A DNA stretch of 64,000 bases, taken from assembly GCA_038496675.1 (NCBI GenBank), contig CM076653.1:8757438-8821437 (forward strand), given 5' to 3'. The stretch is from Rachycentron canadum. Lineage: Eukaryota; Chordata; Actinopteri; Carangiformes; Rachycentridae. The translations under genes and the position numbers were made by a program. Position 1 is the first letter of the stretch; the number at the start of each line of letters is the position of its first letter. Shown here piece by piece: positions 1 through 13,242 of this stretch. The notes under the pieces were generated by a model, which saw only the letters and a list, made by a program, of their open reading frames with translations, had not been told where the DNA came from and searched no databases.

Positions 1-1351
1 AGTGCACGCTCTGAAATGATACAGCAACTGAAGGCAACAACTCATTGGTGGGCTGCTGCTGATATTTAGTGCAGGAGAGGTTTATTACCGACAGCTTACC
101 ACCAACTTACTCTTCCTTTCATCACTGTTTCTGTGGTGAAAGGTATTATTTTTGTACATTTGCTGTCTGGTTAGTAGCCTGCAGGGCTTGTGAAAGCAGT
201 TGCAGAGAGCTGTGATCTAACACAGTGGCAAGAAATTATTACAAACATTATTCACAGTGCAGTAGTTAAAGTGAGGCGGACTCAACAACATGAGGGCATT
301 CTGTATTTCTCAAGAAGAGAGCAGTGATGAAGGGGAAGCAAAAAGTCAGCCTTAATTTTAAACATGCTTCTGCTGCTTCGAGTACATTATTTCATTAAGG
401 TTTTCACTCATTATGAAAAATCTTGTAACCAAAGGCAGTGATAATGGTTCCTGAATTAAAAAAAAATCCTTTCATACTTGCTCCTGTTTTGCATATGACA
501 GAGTAATCATTCCTGATGCCGCTAACTGGTTTTCAGGATCAGTAAAAAAAATGGATACTTTTATTTATTTTTTTTTGTAGAGTGCTATGACACACTGGAA
601 AGTTATTTATGAATTTAATCATATCATATGACTACTTTTTCCATAACACGATAGAATATAATGTTACTGTTTTAGTTGTAGTCGTATGAAAATCTTAATT
701 TTGCCTCATTTGGTTCTCAAGGCATGACAAGAGTAACTGACATTTTGCTAATATGAGCTAATGTTTGCAACCATGGACCAGTGGTCATACCAGACCAAGT
801 ATGGCTACAGCAGCAATACCCCCTGAGTGCATTGAGTCAGGCTGTTTAGAAATCCAGGTAACACACCAAGAAAAGTAGCTATGCGCCAGCAAAGAGCAAG
901 GAAGAAGAACATGGATGTGTTTTGGTGAGTAACAGCGAATGTAAACATAACTTTTCTAACATTTCTTTAGAAGAAATCTCCACAGGGCACCTTTAATGAT
1001 GTGAATTGGCCATTTTTTGAGAAATGTATAATGACTTAAATTATCAAGCAAAATATGATCACCTGCACTTTAAGTATCTGTATTTATGTGCACACCCTAC
1101 AGCTCTACCACACACTATTTTCATATTCATAATCTTTGAATATGTCTTAAATATTTTACAGGCTTCCTGTATAAAACATCCAGACACATGAATCATTTCC
1201 TACACTTACACACCTGGTACAAGGTAATTACAGCTACGAGTAAGACGCTAACCCCTCAACCCGAAAATCTGCTGATGCAATGAGAAAGATTGAGCCACTG
1301 GGGCTCCACTTAAAAACCTCATGTCGCCTTCTGGGGAACAGGCTGGCAGAC

Positions 1352-1352
<1 letters not shown>

Positions 1353-1397
<45 letters not shown>
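1353..1397. repeat. (CA)n microsatellite
   Basis: About 22 uninterrupted AC units. Open frames across it are low-complexity artefacts. Confidence 0.95.
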
Positions 1398-1400
<3 letters not shown>

Positions 1401-1587
1401 ATGAATGACAAAGAGCCGTCGACAGACTCGTACTGACAGTGACAGAGAGACAGAGCAAGAGGGAAATGATTACAGTAAGTACCAACCCCCATCATTATAG
1501 AACATACTTTAAGATAATAATGTGGCGACAAGCCAAAGACCCACACACTAGCACACAGTTCAAGAAAAGGGAGGGACCAGGCGTTCA

Positions 1588-1605
1588 CCCCCCCCCCCCC
1601 CCCCC
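1588..1605. repeat. Poly-C tract
   Basis: Eighteen consecutive C bases, 21 bases before the run of N. Homopolymers of this kind often stop assembly, so it may explain the gap. Confidence 0.9.
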
Positions 1606-1626
1606 TCTTCCACACCTCTCACCCAG

Positions 1627-1874
1627 NNNNNNNNNNNNNNNNNNNNNNNNNNNNNNNNNNNNNNNNNNNNNNNNNNNNNNNNNNNNNNNNNNNNNNNNNN
1701 NNNNNNNNNNNNNNNNNNNNNNNNNNNNNNNNNNNNNNNNNNNNNNNNNNNNNNNNNNNNNNNNNNNNNNNNNNNNNNNNNNNNNNNNNNNNNNNNNNNN
1801 NNNNNNNNNNNNNNNNNNNNNNNNNNNNNNNNNNNNNNNNNNNNNNNNNNNNNNNNNNNNNNNNNNNNNNNNNN
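1627..1874. other. Assembly gap (248 N)
   Basis: A continuous run of N from 1627 to 1874. Its true length is unknown. It lies in the presumed rftn1 intron 2, so a missing exon or a long simple repeat could be hidden here. Confidence 0.98.
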
Positions 1875-2052
1875 CCCTCCAGCCCCGCCTTCATGTCAGG
1901 TCCCGCACAAGTGAGGATGGAAAAGCCTGCCTGGCCCGCAGACACCCACGTTCCCCAGCTCCTTCATCCATCCAGTCCAGTCAGCCTGACAAACTAATGG
2001 AGACTAATCAACTGTCAGGCTGAACCCGCTGCGCACTACATCTCCCGGCTTC

Positions 2053-2100
2053 CCACACCACCACCACCACCACCCCCCCACCCCACCCCACGCCACCACT
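2053..2100. repeat. CAC-trinucleotide and C-rich low-complexity tract
   Basis: Several CAC units followed by C-rich sequence with regular A interruptions. It has no coding support. Confidence 0.8.
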
Positions 2101-2873
2101 CCCACCGCCGCCGCCAAGCTCTCCTCCCACCATCATTTCAGCTATAACTGTCATGAGCAGAAATAACAGAGTGATAGCTATATATAGCTCCCTGACTCCT
2201 CCCTGGGGTGGAGCACACACATGCACAAACACACAAAGAATCGTCCCTGAGCACATTAATTTCCCATTTGCTCACCTTCACCTTAATGACCCCCATTATA
2301 TATTTAACCTTAATTTAATCCTCATTCTACACCTAATCTTAAACTAACCTTGACCTTTCCCAGAGTGCTCATGTCTGTCTTCTCAGCAGCTATTGGCTGC
2401 TTAAAAAGTATAAAAGTTGGCAGATGACATGGCGCTTTATTTTGTAAATCAATATATCTGACAGCTTCCTGCTCCTGGTGGAAGGACAGAGCTAAGTGTG
2501 TTTACAGGCAGTCTAATAATTTGATTATAATCAGTGGAAGCACAATACATCTGCCTATTGCAACTGTCATCTGAACACCTTAACTAGGTTATTTTACTAA
2601 TAGTCTAATAATGGAGCTGGATTACTATTTTTAAATGACTCTGCATTTACTCTGCTTTGTTTCTTTGCTTTGATTCTGCGCGCAAGCTGCAAAATGTCAT
2701 GGGAGGGAAATGACTCTCAAAGTAGTGTGTCTGAAAAATGAGTGCCGTGGACAGCTGTGGGATGTGAGGAAAGGACTCTACTTTCTGGTTGTGACCAGCG
2801 GCATCAGTAATATTGGTTATTTTAAGGTCCTTTGTGAATAGATTAGATTTAATCTAGAAATTTCAGGTAAACA

Positions 2874-2939
2874 ACCTATTTCTGTGAGTGTAAACATACT
2901 GAGGACGCCCTCAGTATGTTTACACTCACAGAAATAGGT
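2874..2939. repeat. Perfect 31-bp inverted repeat with a 4-base loop
   Basis: Bases 2874-2904 and 2909-2939 are exact reverse complements, separated only by ACGC. Reading outward, the next pair (A2873/C2940) does not match. The transcript of either strand would fold into a 31-bp stem without a mismatch. No transposase, tandem copy or obvious target-site duplication is visible. It could be a fold-back element, a hairpin RNA or a sequencing or assembly fold-back. Confidence 0.95.
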
Positions 2940-3857
2940 CATCAGACGAGCAGAACATGTTGTTTATCTGTACAAGTATTAGTATGCAGCCATGCTAATT
3001 TGCACCGAATGAGTGGGAGTCTACATAAACATTATTTGTGACTGTTCCAAATATGCCCACATTTGTTGCATTTATTAAAGAAAATTCACATTTCTTGAAC
3101 CTGTAATATCTTCTGTCTGTATCTGTATAGCTATCTTTTTGTGGCTGGCAGTGAAAACAAGTTGTCGACAATATCTTCATACTAGCAAACGCTTGCATAT
3201 TTACACAGTCAACACTCATGAGATAACATTATCACTCATTTGGGGTTGTGTATCTGTCCACATGATCAATCCCAGTCCAACATACAGGCTCTCTTCACTG
3301 TTTTTTGTTCTTTTGACTCTTCAGTTGCTAAATTCTCCACTAAGTTCATGTTCACTGTGTTTGACGCTGAGCAGGTGATGAACAATGAGTTTTTAGTGCT
3401 TTATCACTGAAAACAACTTGCTTCAGTTGAGAGAGTAAGAGCAAACCAAAACATAAGTAAAGCCCTTGTTTAAATTTACCCTATAAATGGAAAAAACCTT
3501 GACATACCATAATTCTGGGCTAACCTAATTTAACCAAGCCTGACCTAATATCTAAATCTGATTGAAACAACTCTGACCCACCATAACGCCACACTCACCA
3601 CATGTGAGTGTGGCAACCACACGTTTTAATGTTTAACTTAAGCCCAAGGCCTCTTTAGAGAAACTCTTGATATGTTGGAAAATGAGGTCCTTTTAAGTTC
3701 CTAGCACAAACACACATACTTACTCTCTCTGTACAAATTAACACACAAAGAAGCTCCTGAGCCATTAGTTTAGGTCTCAGGAAGCAACACCCACCTTCCA
3801 TCTCATAAACACCTCAGACTGGGAAGAGGAAGGAGAGGAAGGGGCTCTTGGCCTCTT

Positions 3858-3862
<5 letters not shown>

Positions 3863-3932
<70 letters not shown>
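3863..3932. repeat. (GT)n microsatellite
   Basis: About 35 nearly pure GT units on the plus strand, one of the longest dinucleotide tracts in the window. Confidence 0.95.
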
Positions 3933-4967
3933 AGTGAAGGGATGCTATCTTTACATAAGGAACTGAATCATTTTCATATTTTCATGCACAGCCACATTTT
4001 CCATTTGACTGTCAGCTACATCTTCATAGTGAACTTGTTCAGGCAGCTGCTTGTTGGGCTGGTTGAGAGCACAGAGCCAGCCTGGTCAGTACCTCACCCT
4101 CTGAAACATGCTAAAGCCAGCTGAAACATTGTTCTGTGAGGATCAAAACTGTGGCCTGGAACAAAACAGTCTCCACCCTTTACTTTGTTTGCATCCACTG
4201 CTTGCGGGTTGGACTTGGTACCATACATAATTGATGGCCGCCAGCAGGATATTTGGCATGGATTGGACTGGAAAATTCTATATCATTAGCAAAATGTGAA
4301 AGCATGACTGACTAATTGTCAGAAAAGAAATTATAATGGCTGCTGCTATACAGGGAACAAGCACTAATTAACACTCCATCATGACAAGAAAATCCTGATG
4401 AAAATTATAGCCAGTGTGCTGTTATTCCATATAACATATGGACAGTGATATATTTCTTCTGCATCTGAATCCTTAATGTTTTTCTACTGGGGGATATGCA
4501 GGTATAATGGCATTTTCAAAAAGGGGGGTAGACAGATTAATCACGCTGGAGGTAGCATCTACCGTAAACTACACACAGCATAGAGTTGTAGATTGCAGCA
4601 CAGCTCAGGCGCTTGCAAAATTTGTGAGGCACATTACCGCCTTATCATGCAGAGGCATGATGCAGCAAAATGGCCTCGAGGTATTCATATAATTTCAACT
4701 GTGCATGTGCAAGGGGCAATAATTTCGATTTTTATGACCCCACGCCACAAAATGATTTGAACATATCTGCAAAAATGGAGAGTTACCGATCAATTGCAAC
4801 GATTGATAGGCTGGGGTTTCTGGCTTGGGCATTGTGACGGAAACCTACAGATGAGACCAATTCTGTCTTAATGTTTGTAGGCTCACAATAAAAAGCAGTA
4901 AGAATCACAGATTTTGCTTTTTTTTTGGCACCAATTTCTATCAGATTAATAAAAATCCAAGTCTTAC

Positions 4968-5151
4968 CATCTTTTCCAATCAGAAAGTCCAGATAGCGGT
5001 AGGTGTAGGCCACACCCACTTTGGTCTCCACCTGTGGTCTTTTCAGGGTGGAGTAAATCTTCCCTGGACTGTTCTCCTCCGACATCGGTTTCATCTTACG
5101 CAGCCCACAGCCCATGGCTCCACAGTTTGTCAGTGTCTCTGTGCACAGATC
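4968..5151 (-). CDS. rftn1: Raftlin, first coding exon (partial gene)
   Basis: On the minus strand an AG acceptor precedes 5151. A short untranslated stretch follows, then ATG at 5115 and 49 codons plus one base up to a GTAAG donor just after 4968. The peptide begins MGCG and contains the block IYSTLKRPQVETK, which I recognise as the amino terminus of raftlin. Known for the family: Gly2 is myristoylated and Cys3 palmitoylated, anchoring raftlin in plasma-membrane rafts, where it supports B- and T-cell receptor signalling and TLR uptake. Both lipid-acceptor residues are present. The upstream frame has no competing start with a better match. Later exons, which form most of a protein of more than 500 residues, were not found to the left. 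The neighbourhood with plcl2 matches human RFTN1-PLCL2. Whether this is the a or b copy of a fish pair cannot be decided. Confidence 0.9.
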
Positions 5152-6397
5152 CTGCAAATCAGACAAAACAGACTGAGACTGTGTTTTACTGTTACACGTG
5201 TGTATCTGTGTGTTGCCCCTGAATAAAGTATCAACTTTTTGCACTTTTTAGCACATTTTTGCTGATCAATACTCCTCAACAATGTTTGCAGATGTAGATG
5301 TTAGATTTAAGTGACTTCAAGTGAGTTTATACTTGTACACATTAAAGGTGTTATTTGTAAGTTTTCTGCCAGTGGTTTCTTGCTGATAAGACAAGAGCCT
5401 TGGCCATCGTTGTCTTTATAATACAAGGAGCTATCTGAGCAGGGCTACATCTTCAGGGCAGATTTGTTAGGCCGGGGCTAGCTGTTTATGGTGCTAACTT
5501 CAACAGAAGGAAAGGAAAGCTGTGATAGAGAGTTAATGTTTGTGTTGTTTTCCACCACTGGAGACCACTTTTGTTAGGTAAAGGAATGAAGTTTAATGCC
5601 GAAAACATTCAAAACATCAAAACATTTCTTCTAGACTGGTAAGTAAACAGCTATTAATGTTAATATTGGCTATGTAGCAATAGCAAAATTGACTATTAAT
5701 TAATAATAATGATATCTCTATTTTAGCGATGCATTAACTCATCATTTAATCTGTTAGAATTGCTCATATTCTAGATACAGAAGATACATTTTACACAACA
5801 AATAATTCAAATCTGTAAAGTAATACATTTTAAATAAATGCAGTGAAATGAAAAGTATAATATTGTATAATAGTGTAGTGGGGTATTAGTACAAAGTAGC
5901 ATCAAACTGAAAAACTTAAGTGAGTGCAAGCGCCTCAAAACTGTCTTTAAGTTTTAATAACTGTATTTGTTTACTTTGCCTCACTGTGTTTTACTGAATG
6001 AAGGTCAGATTAATCTCTCTGTGATGTGATTTGCAGTGCACACACAGACATGTATACACACATATAATAAGGAGGCAAACATTCACGCACTTGAATATCC
6101 ATGATTCCTCTGGGATTTAAAAAGGGAAAACCAATAAAGAAGAACATGCTGGATAAGTGTCTGTAAATAAATAAATAAACAGGGCTAAATGAGCTTGATT
6201 TTTCACGGGTTCCCTCGCTCTCGTTCCCAGGGAGACCAGATTAACAGAGACAACCGTAGAGGAAGAGGAGGCCTTACTGAGCAGGCGCTATGGACGCCAC
6301 CTCACCCTAAATGGTTTGTGACAGCATCGCTGCCTCTCTCCAGCGGCTGCGACTGGGAGCAGGTGACATCCTATTGTGTCCCACTGATTAAACTCAA

Positions 6398-6428
6398 GGA
6401 TGGATGGATAGATGGACGGATGGATGGC
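6398..6428. repeat. Degenerate GGAT/GATG tetranucleotide repeat
   Basis: Repeated GATGGATG-like units with a few substitutions, read through by an unsupported open frame. Confidence 0.7.
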
Positions 6429-9400
6429 GGCCCCATGTCCCCCTCTCCATCCTCTCCCAGCTCAGCTGATGAGGAACCCCTTTCTATTATGCTCTCTTCT
6501 AATTACAGAACGTGAAGGCCTTGGCTGGAGACAAGGAATCTGAATCTGGCCGTGGCTTCAGAGACGACAGGACAGGAAGTGCAGAGGGGTGGGGGAGGTT
6601 GGGATGTAGGAAGGAGTGGAAGGCAAAATAGGAAACGAGCAGACGGGCGCTCTGTTAATGAGGTGAACGGCAAGAATGGAAAAGGTGAGAATCAATCAAG
6701 GGAGAAAGAGGAAATGGGGGTGGCCGGGTTGGTGATTGTTCGTTGGAAAAAAGGGGTGGGGGGAGGTGGGGGCAGCTGGTAATGCATGGCAAGTAGAGTC
6801 TGGAGAGAAAAAGAGCGTGCAATTAGAGTCCGTTGAATAGAAAAAGGGTGATGAACATACTGTATGATGAGGGAGCAGGGAGGGAGACAGAGTGAGAGAT
6901 GAAGCAGATTCATTACGGTTGTCATGAAAGCCAGTATTTCCAGTGGCTCTTGCATGGATGTCTTTGTTTTGCTTTATAAATCCCAACATGCATCACAACA
7001 ATCTTTACAAGCTTCCTAACAGCTCTGTGAGAAGAACCACGAGGCTGATGGACATGTGATTAATACAGGAACACGCTGAGCTGAGTCCTGCAAGGCTCTC
7101 AGTTTGTGTGTTTAATGCTTCAGAAGTCTCCTAAATGGTCTGGACTGTGTTTTAAGATGTGCTGAGGAGTTGTATTTTTGCCAGCGCGTGCCAAGCAGGA
7201 CCGATGCTTCTGTTTTCCAGAACAAAAAAGTCGAGCGCAATCTGCAGGAGCTGGCATAGTCAAAGTCCCTAAAAGCGCTTCAGTCCTCCCTTAAATTGTC
7301 ACTCAGGACTGTGTTGCACTGTGCTGCAGTTCACCGTGCAGCATTACAAATGGCTCTGGCATCAAAGAAAACAACAACAACAAAAAAAAAAAAAAAAAAG
7401 AGCTAGAATTTTTTCCAAGTCTTGCATTTCCACTGTTGCCTACAGTTACTTGTAAATAGCTTTTATCATTTCTCTCCGTACCATGGAGAGAGAAGGAACA
7501 ACAAGAGGAAAGGCGAGGCTCTGTCATGTAGTCTGCAAGAGATGGAGAAGAGGTAGTCAAGACAATAAGATGAGGGAGGGGGCTGCAGGGTTGAGGGAGG
7601 GGTGTGGAAGGAGAACAAAGTAGATGAGCGAAAAATGGAGGGGCTGTATTTACATAGCTCCTTGAGACCAGAGAGGAGGCGATGAGAGGCGAAGGCGAAC
7701 AGGAGTATTTTTAGAGCTGAACTGACAGAGAATTTGTGAGAGGTTTATGGGTTGTTTTTTTTTTTTCTTCCTTTTTTTTGGAGTCACTGTTTTTCGCCTC
7801 AAAACTCTCCTCTGAGGCAGGAGATCCAGGCAGTTGCAGCCCCCACATGCCCCGCCTCAGCTCCTCTGTAGTTTTTCCTGACTGATTGACAAGCGGGGAG
7901 TCAGGAATGGCTGACAGGATAGACAGACGCTGGTTAGCAATGGGAAAAACAGGAAGAGGGCCATTGATTTCCCTTTTGCTGAATTAGCAACGATCCTCTT
8001 GCCATTTTGTTCTATCTTTTGTCTCTTGCTAATGGCATTTTGAGGTTTTATTCAATAAGAGGTTTTATTCGATGAGATTCCCTCGTCTTAAGCCGGGATT
8101 GACGTTCAGATGCTTTGTTGTAGCTGGGATGCACTTAGCTTTGGCCCTTACACCCAAAACATCTCACAGCACTTTGTATTGTGTTGAATGTCAGAGACAA
8201 CATCAGGTGTTCATCTTTCACTGTCTACGTTTTCCATCTGTTACTGTTGTCTGTCCAAGGTCTGATCGCTAGGGTCATTTCTTGTTGCCTCCGAATCTGA
8301 TTTTTCAGTGATGCTGGAGCAGAAAAGCTGAACTACAAGCTGGATAATATAAAAACCTCACATATTGTTACCATATTACTTGTGTTTGCAAACGGCTGCT
8401 TTTTTGCACATTAGCAATCATTTAGACCATCACTTCTGACATCCTAAGTACAATATTTATTCTCTTTTTAACTCTGTTTTTCTATCAACTCATGAGGGCT
8501 CTGATGATGCTAAATGCTCCACTAGGTTCACTTGCTTGCTGCTAACTTTGTTTGTTCCCCCTGGGCAGGAAGCATTCAGTGGATATATCAGAGCTTTTTG
8601 CTGAAAACACCTCCCTATTGTCACAAACAATGCTATAAAAGAGGTGAAACGGGTCTGAGAAAAATATCTGGATCCTTAACTGCTGAGGTTTATCGCTAAC
8701 TAAAACTTTTTTGTTGTTGAGCTGAAAGATCAAGTCATAAAACCAAAACATTGAACTAAAAGAGGTTAAAATGTCTGGAAGACCTGCAGACGTGGGTGAT
8801 AATTCTTTGTGGCCTTGTCACTGTAAATGACAAGTCCTGTAAAAGCCATTCAATCCACTCTTCATGTAGCAGTACTGACTAGTGGAGCTTTAGATTGTGC
8901 TGCAGTCTGCCTTTTTCAATCACATCATTATGGTAGATGATCGTGCAAAACCCCTCTTGCACTTACAGACGCCACGGCATTGGGAGCAAGCAGCAGCTAC
9001 AACGAATGATTTTCCTTAATGCTGCCTGACTGAGATCTTCCCCATAATACAAGACCATGTTACAAGGCTTTGATAGCAACGTTGCTGAGATCAAACCCAG
9101 CAGCATGGGAAGCTTCAGAGTGGATTAATGTAGGAAGACATTAATTAGGACACTGTGTTCTTGTGTTCTTCTCCATGTAGTCTCTCTTTTAAGCTCGCTC
9201 TCTTCCGCTCTCGCTCTCGCTCTCTCTCACGCTTTATCTCCCTCACCCTCTTTTGCCTTTTTCTGACTTTTGATCTTTTTAATCTGACAAGTAAAGTGGA
9301 GCACTGGGCTTCATTTGACTGTGGGTACTGCGGGTCCAGCATCAACCATAGCTTATTGGGGGGAGTAGAGTCAAGGGCTCTCTGGGGCAAAAGTGGTTAG

Positions 9401-12400
9401 AGAGACCATCGTGTGAATGAGAGGACGAGACCGACCTCAAAGATAAAAAACAACAGCAGTGGATTTTGGCTGAAATGCCTCATTTGTCTTGCGTTTATGT
9501 TTTTGATGAGCAGCGTCATGTGGCCATATCCTCTGGAGAAAAAAAAAAGGCAGAATTGGTCATTCTTTGAAATGGCATATGTGCAAGTCCTGAAACAGAG
9601 TTTAAGATAATGTGACGTGCCGCAGCAAAAGAGGGAAGGTGTCACTGTGGATCAGGGGGTCTATAAAGTGTGTTGCTGAAACAATCAGACTTTGGTTCAC
9701 ATTCGGTGCCACCAACCATCATCATTGCTTTCTCGTACACAAGAAGACGGTGTCTGTGATGTTATAGGGTGCTGTCACATCTATAGTTTGGTTCATTTCT
9801 TCCAGATTATGCCTGCCAACTCCTGTTTTCCCCAAGAGTCTCCCATATTTCAAGGTACCCTCTCCCACCGCCCTCCTGTTTTGTGGTTTCTCCCAAGGAA
9901 CTCCCGTCATTTTCACGGCCCTCAACCTTTATCATAAACAGTCGTCATACACGCATCCATGTGTTTTATGTTTGTCTGACATTCTCCAAGTTGCCAGATT
10001 GTGTGTGAAACACAAGCTCGACACACACAGTCCACACAAATACATACAATTTCGACCCATCTGTTACCACAACTTGGCAACCCGCAACCTGATTCAAGTG
10101 GTGTGCACAGCTGCTCCCTGTGTAGGCACAGCAGGACATTTGACTGCAGAAGTTTAACTAAAGTTGTAAGTTTTATGTTCATGTAATGTTTATCTAATGA
10201 TAATATTCATTGATTTCTGAAGGTATTTGAATTAAAAAATTTAAGTGAATCTTCTTGTGTGTTTATTATGTGTCAGTATCATTAATTTATTCACTTTAAT
10301 CTACCACTATGAAAAGAAATGTAAAGAAAAAATTATATATATTGACCTAGGTATTTATTAGAGTTATTAGTTGTTCCAGCTTTTATCTGGCATCATCAGT
10401 CCATCACAGACAAATGAGGGGAAATCAGAAATGAGACTAAAAGCAAGTCATCCTGCAGTTTACTGACCCGTATTTGTTTACAACTCATTATGAGCAGTCT
10501 CAGTTGAGCCTCTAATGACCTCATATATTATATTGTGTGTTAATTGTGACAAGCACACAATGTGGAAAAAGAGCCCTATCTTTGTGCAAATTTCGTGCTG
10601 TCACATTAGAGGGGGATAGCTACTGTGTGGTTAGTATATTTCACTCACTTTTTACTGGGGAACTGCTAAAATAGGCAAGTAGGACACATGCTCAACACAC
10701 TTCTGGTCCTTTCCGTTGTATCAGGGAAAATCCCTCATGTGCTGACAAGCGTAGGTGTCACCATTGTTACCAAATTACTTTGCATAAATATAGGTTTATA
10801 CATCGCTCATAGCCTGCAGTGCCTTTGTAACGATATGGCAGATGGATTTAAGAGCAGTTCAGCATTTGAAAGCAAGCTCAAAATCAAATATCTACTGTTA
10901 TAAAATCCTGTGGTTGTTCTGCTTTGCTTTCACACCACAAATGAATCCCACCAGAGTTCGCTTGAAGTCAGACCAAGACCCACCCCCACCTCCCTTTTTC
11001 ATGCGGTCTCATTTTGGTTCTTCAGCCTGCAGTAGGTCAACTGACAGCTTTTATATCATTTGAACGAATCAAATAGGAAAACTCACTGGGGTGTGATTGA
11101 ACTGAAGCACATAGCATGAAAATGCTGGTTTCCTAAATTTTTACCAGACCTTAACTGAGGAACTGGCATGCAACCTATTTTGGGGAAAGGTCACAGGACA
11201 CACGGTCAATGTGTCAAACAGGCTTGAATAGTCCGCATTCACTAACTCTGTGAGCTTCAGCCTCAGCTACATGCTTAAAAATGTTAACACACTCCAGCTG
11301 GAAATCCCCCACCCTCCATATTTTCCCTTCCCTCCATCCTTATCACCTTATATCTTCAATTAAGTTGGACAATGGAGAGGATGTAAAAAAAGAGGACCAT
11401 GCAGAGAAAGTGAGAGAGAGAGGGGGACACCGAGCTATAACCTTTAGTGATTAGACAATCCTTTTAAGAGGGGGACCTGCAGTATGTAGCTACATGTACA
11501 GTACACGCCTTTTACAGGGCCCTTTTCTACAAATGATCTAAAGATAAGACCCCTATGGTTTGAATATTATACAGACAACTTGTGGTATGGAAAGGTTGCT
11601 TTCTTCTATGTGACTAAATACAAAGTTACCTCACAAGTTAGCTTTTTACCTTCTGTATACCTGCCTACACATCGTGACAACAGACATAAAACGCTCACAT
11701 GGCTAGCTGGCAACAAACGCAGGCTTTATATTTAGCCATATTTTGGAATAATCTGGTAAAAAAAATATAACTTCTTGGACCATAACAAGCATCACAAGCT
11801 TCCAAATGGGCAGAGAAGAGACAGCTGGAGAAGTTTATATTGACACTTTAATATTCATTTGCAGTTTTGAAGCTAGAACCGCCATTCAAGCATGCAAGGG
11901 GTTAAAAGTCTTTGGCAAAGTATTGCTCTACGTGATGATGGTAGCGATGCCCTGTACAGATTGCCAGAATTTCTGACTGGAGTCTCTTGCACTTTTCATG
12001 GGGTACTGCATTAAACAAGTGTGCACCACCATTGTTTGAACAATTTCTGCTGATTATAAAGATAAAATTCACTTCATACGTGACAACACTTTAAGGTTAT
12101 GCTGGTGTTATAGCCATCAGTCTGAACAGGCAAATATTTTTAGGGTCTAAAGGGTGCAATTCGGCATCTCATCTATTTTTCTCATGTGACGTGTGCGGTT
12201 CCGAGCAAAAACAGGGAAAAGACCTGTTGACCGTCATATTGACATAATGCCAGTATCATGCCACAATTACAGACCTTTTTCAATATTTAGGCTAATGAAA
12301 AAATGTTAATATTATATTTTTTAACTGTTTTAGTAGCCGCAGGTGAAGACAGTGACATCTTAGAGCCATTTTCTGTCAAAAATAAATCAGATATTTATTT

Positions 12401-13211
12401 ATAATGAAAGGGAATCCAACATTAGTAGCCTGCTGATGGCCATTATCCAAGGCAAACTCTGTGTGAGGAGCTGGCAGTAGCAGCGACACAGCAGACACGC
12501 ACTGCAAAGCAGGCAGTGTTAGTGTTGCAGGTAAACTGTTCCAAGTCCACGGACAAGACAAGGGGTCATGGATAGTTCAAACATGTCTGTAATAACAGTG
12601 GGACAGTGAGGACTCAACTGCGGCTGGAGCTTTATTAACGAATTTTCATGGGAGCCACTTTTTTTTTTTTTTTCTGTGCTCACAATCTAATTGTTGTTTG
12701 TCAAAATCACAGCAAGTGCTGTTGTGTTTCCTTAGACACAGGAAGACGCACATAGAGTATTGTACTGAGTTACAGAGGCTAACCCCAGATGAGGTGTCGC
12801 TTCAGCTCTCGATTGGTGAAAAAATTTAAATCACTGACTTTTTCTTTATGAAGGTAACAAACAAAGCCCCAAAAACTTGTTTCTACATTGACAATGCTGT
12901 GGAGCTGTCTCCACATTTAAACACTTCAATGCGCTCCCGGCATTGAAGCGGTGGGTGCCAAAGGTGGAAGAGCTTTTTCAACTCAATGAATTTGTTATAT
13001 TTGCTTTAAATGCCCAAGGATGATACATAATGGCAAGCTTGCAGGAGGAAAAAAAAAAATGGAAGATGAGAGGTGATGAGTGAGGCAGAGAGAACAGGCA
13101 AGTAAACAATAGTGTCTGTCTGAGATTCTCCTCCGTTTCAAGGCTCTGGGTGGCTCCACGGCTCACTACGGCCTCAGCCAACCTTGTCTCTCAAGGCCCG
13201 GTTACAGTCAT

Positions 13212-13216
<5 letters not shown>

Positions 13217-13242
<26 letters not shown>
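13217..13242. repeat. (CA)n microsatellite
   Basis: About 13 AC units. Confidence 0.9.

Larger units (their letters stand above)
1..4967. other. Non-coding stretch, presumed rftn1 intron 2
   Basis: No exon was recognised on either strand. Because the rftn1 exon at 4968-5151 ends in a clear splice donor on the minus strand, this stretch should be its second intron. It holds a CA repeat (1353-1397), a C tract and assembly gap (1588-1874), a CAC/C-rich patch (about 2053-2100), a perfect hairpin (2874-2939), a smaller inverted repeat (arms 3588-3597 and 3605-3614) and a long GT repeat (3863-3932). An exon inside the gap cannot be excluded. Confidence 0.55.

Noticed and set aside
1439..2023. 194-codon plus-strand open frame
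   Set aside because: It runs through the N gap and a poly-C tract. About 80 of its codons are unknown bases.
3588..3614. 10-bp inverted repeat with a 7-base loop
   Set aside because: It is visible but short, and such hairpins are frequent in AT/CA-rich vertebrate DNA.
3864..4124. Open frame beginning with a Cys-Val run
   Set aside because: The run is simply the GT microsatellite translated. There is no similarity after it.
6189..6515. 108-codon plus-strand open frame
   Set aside because: It crosses a GATG tetranucleotide repeat and resembles no protein. No splice sites or context support it.
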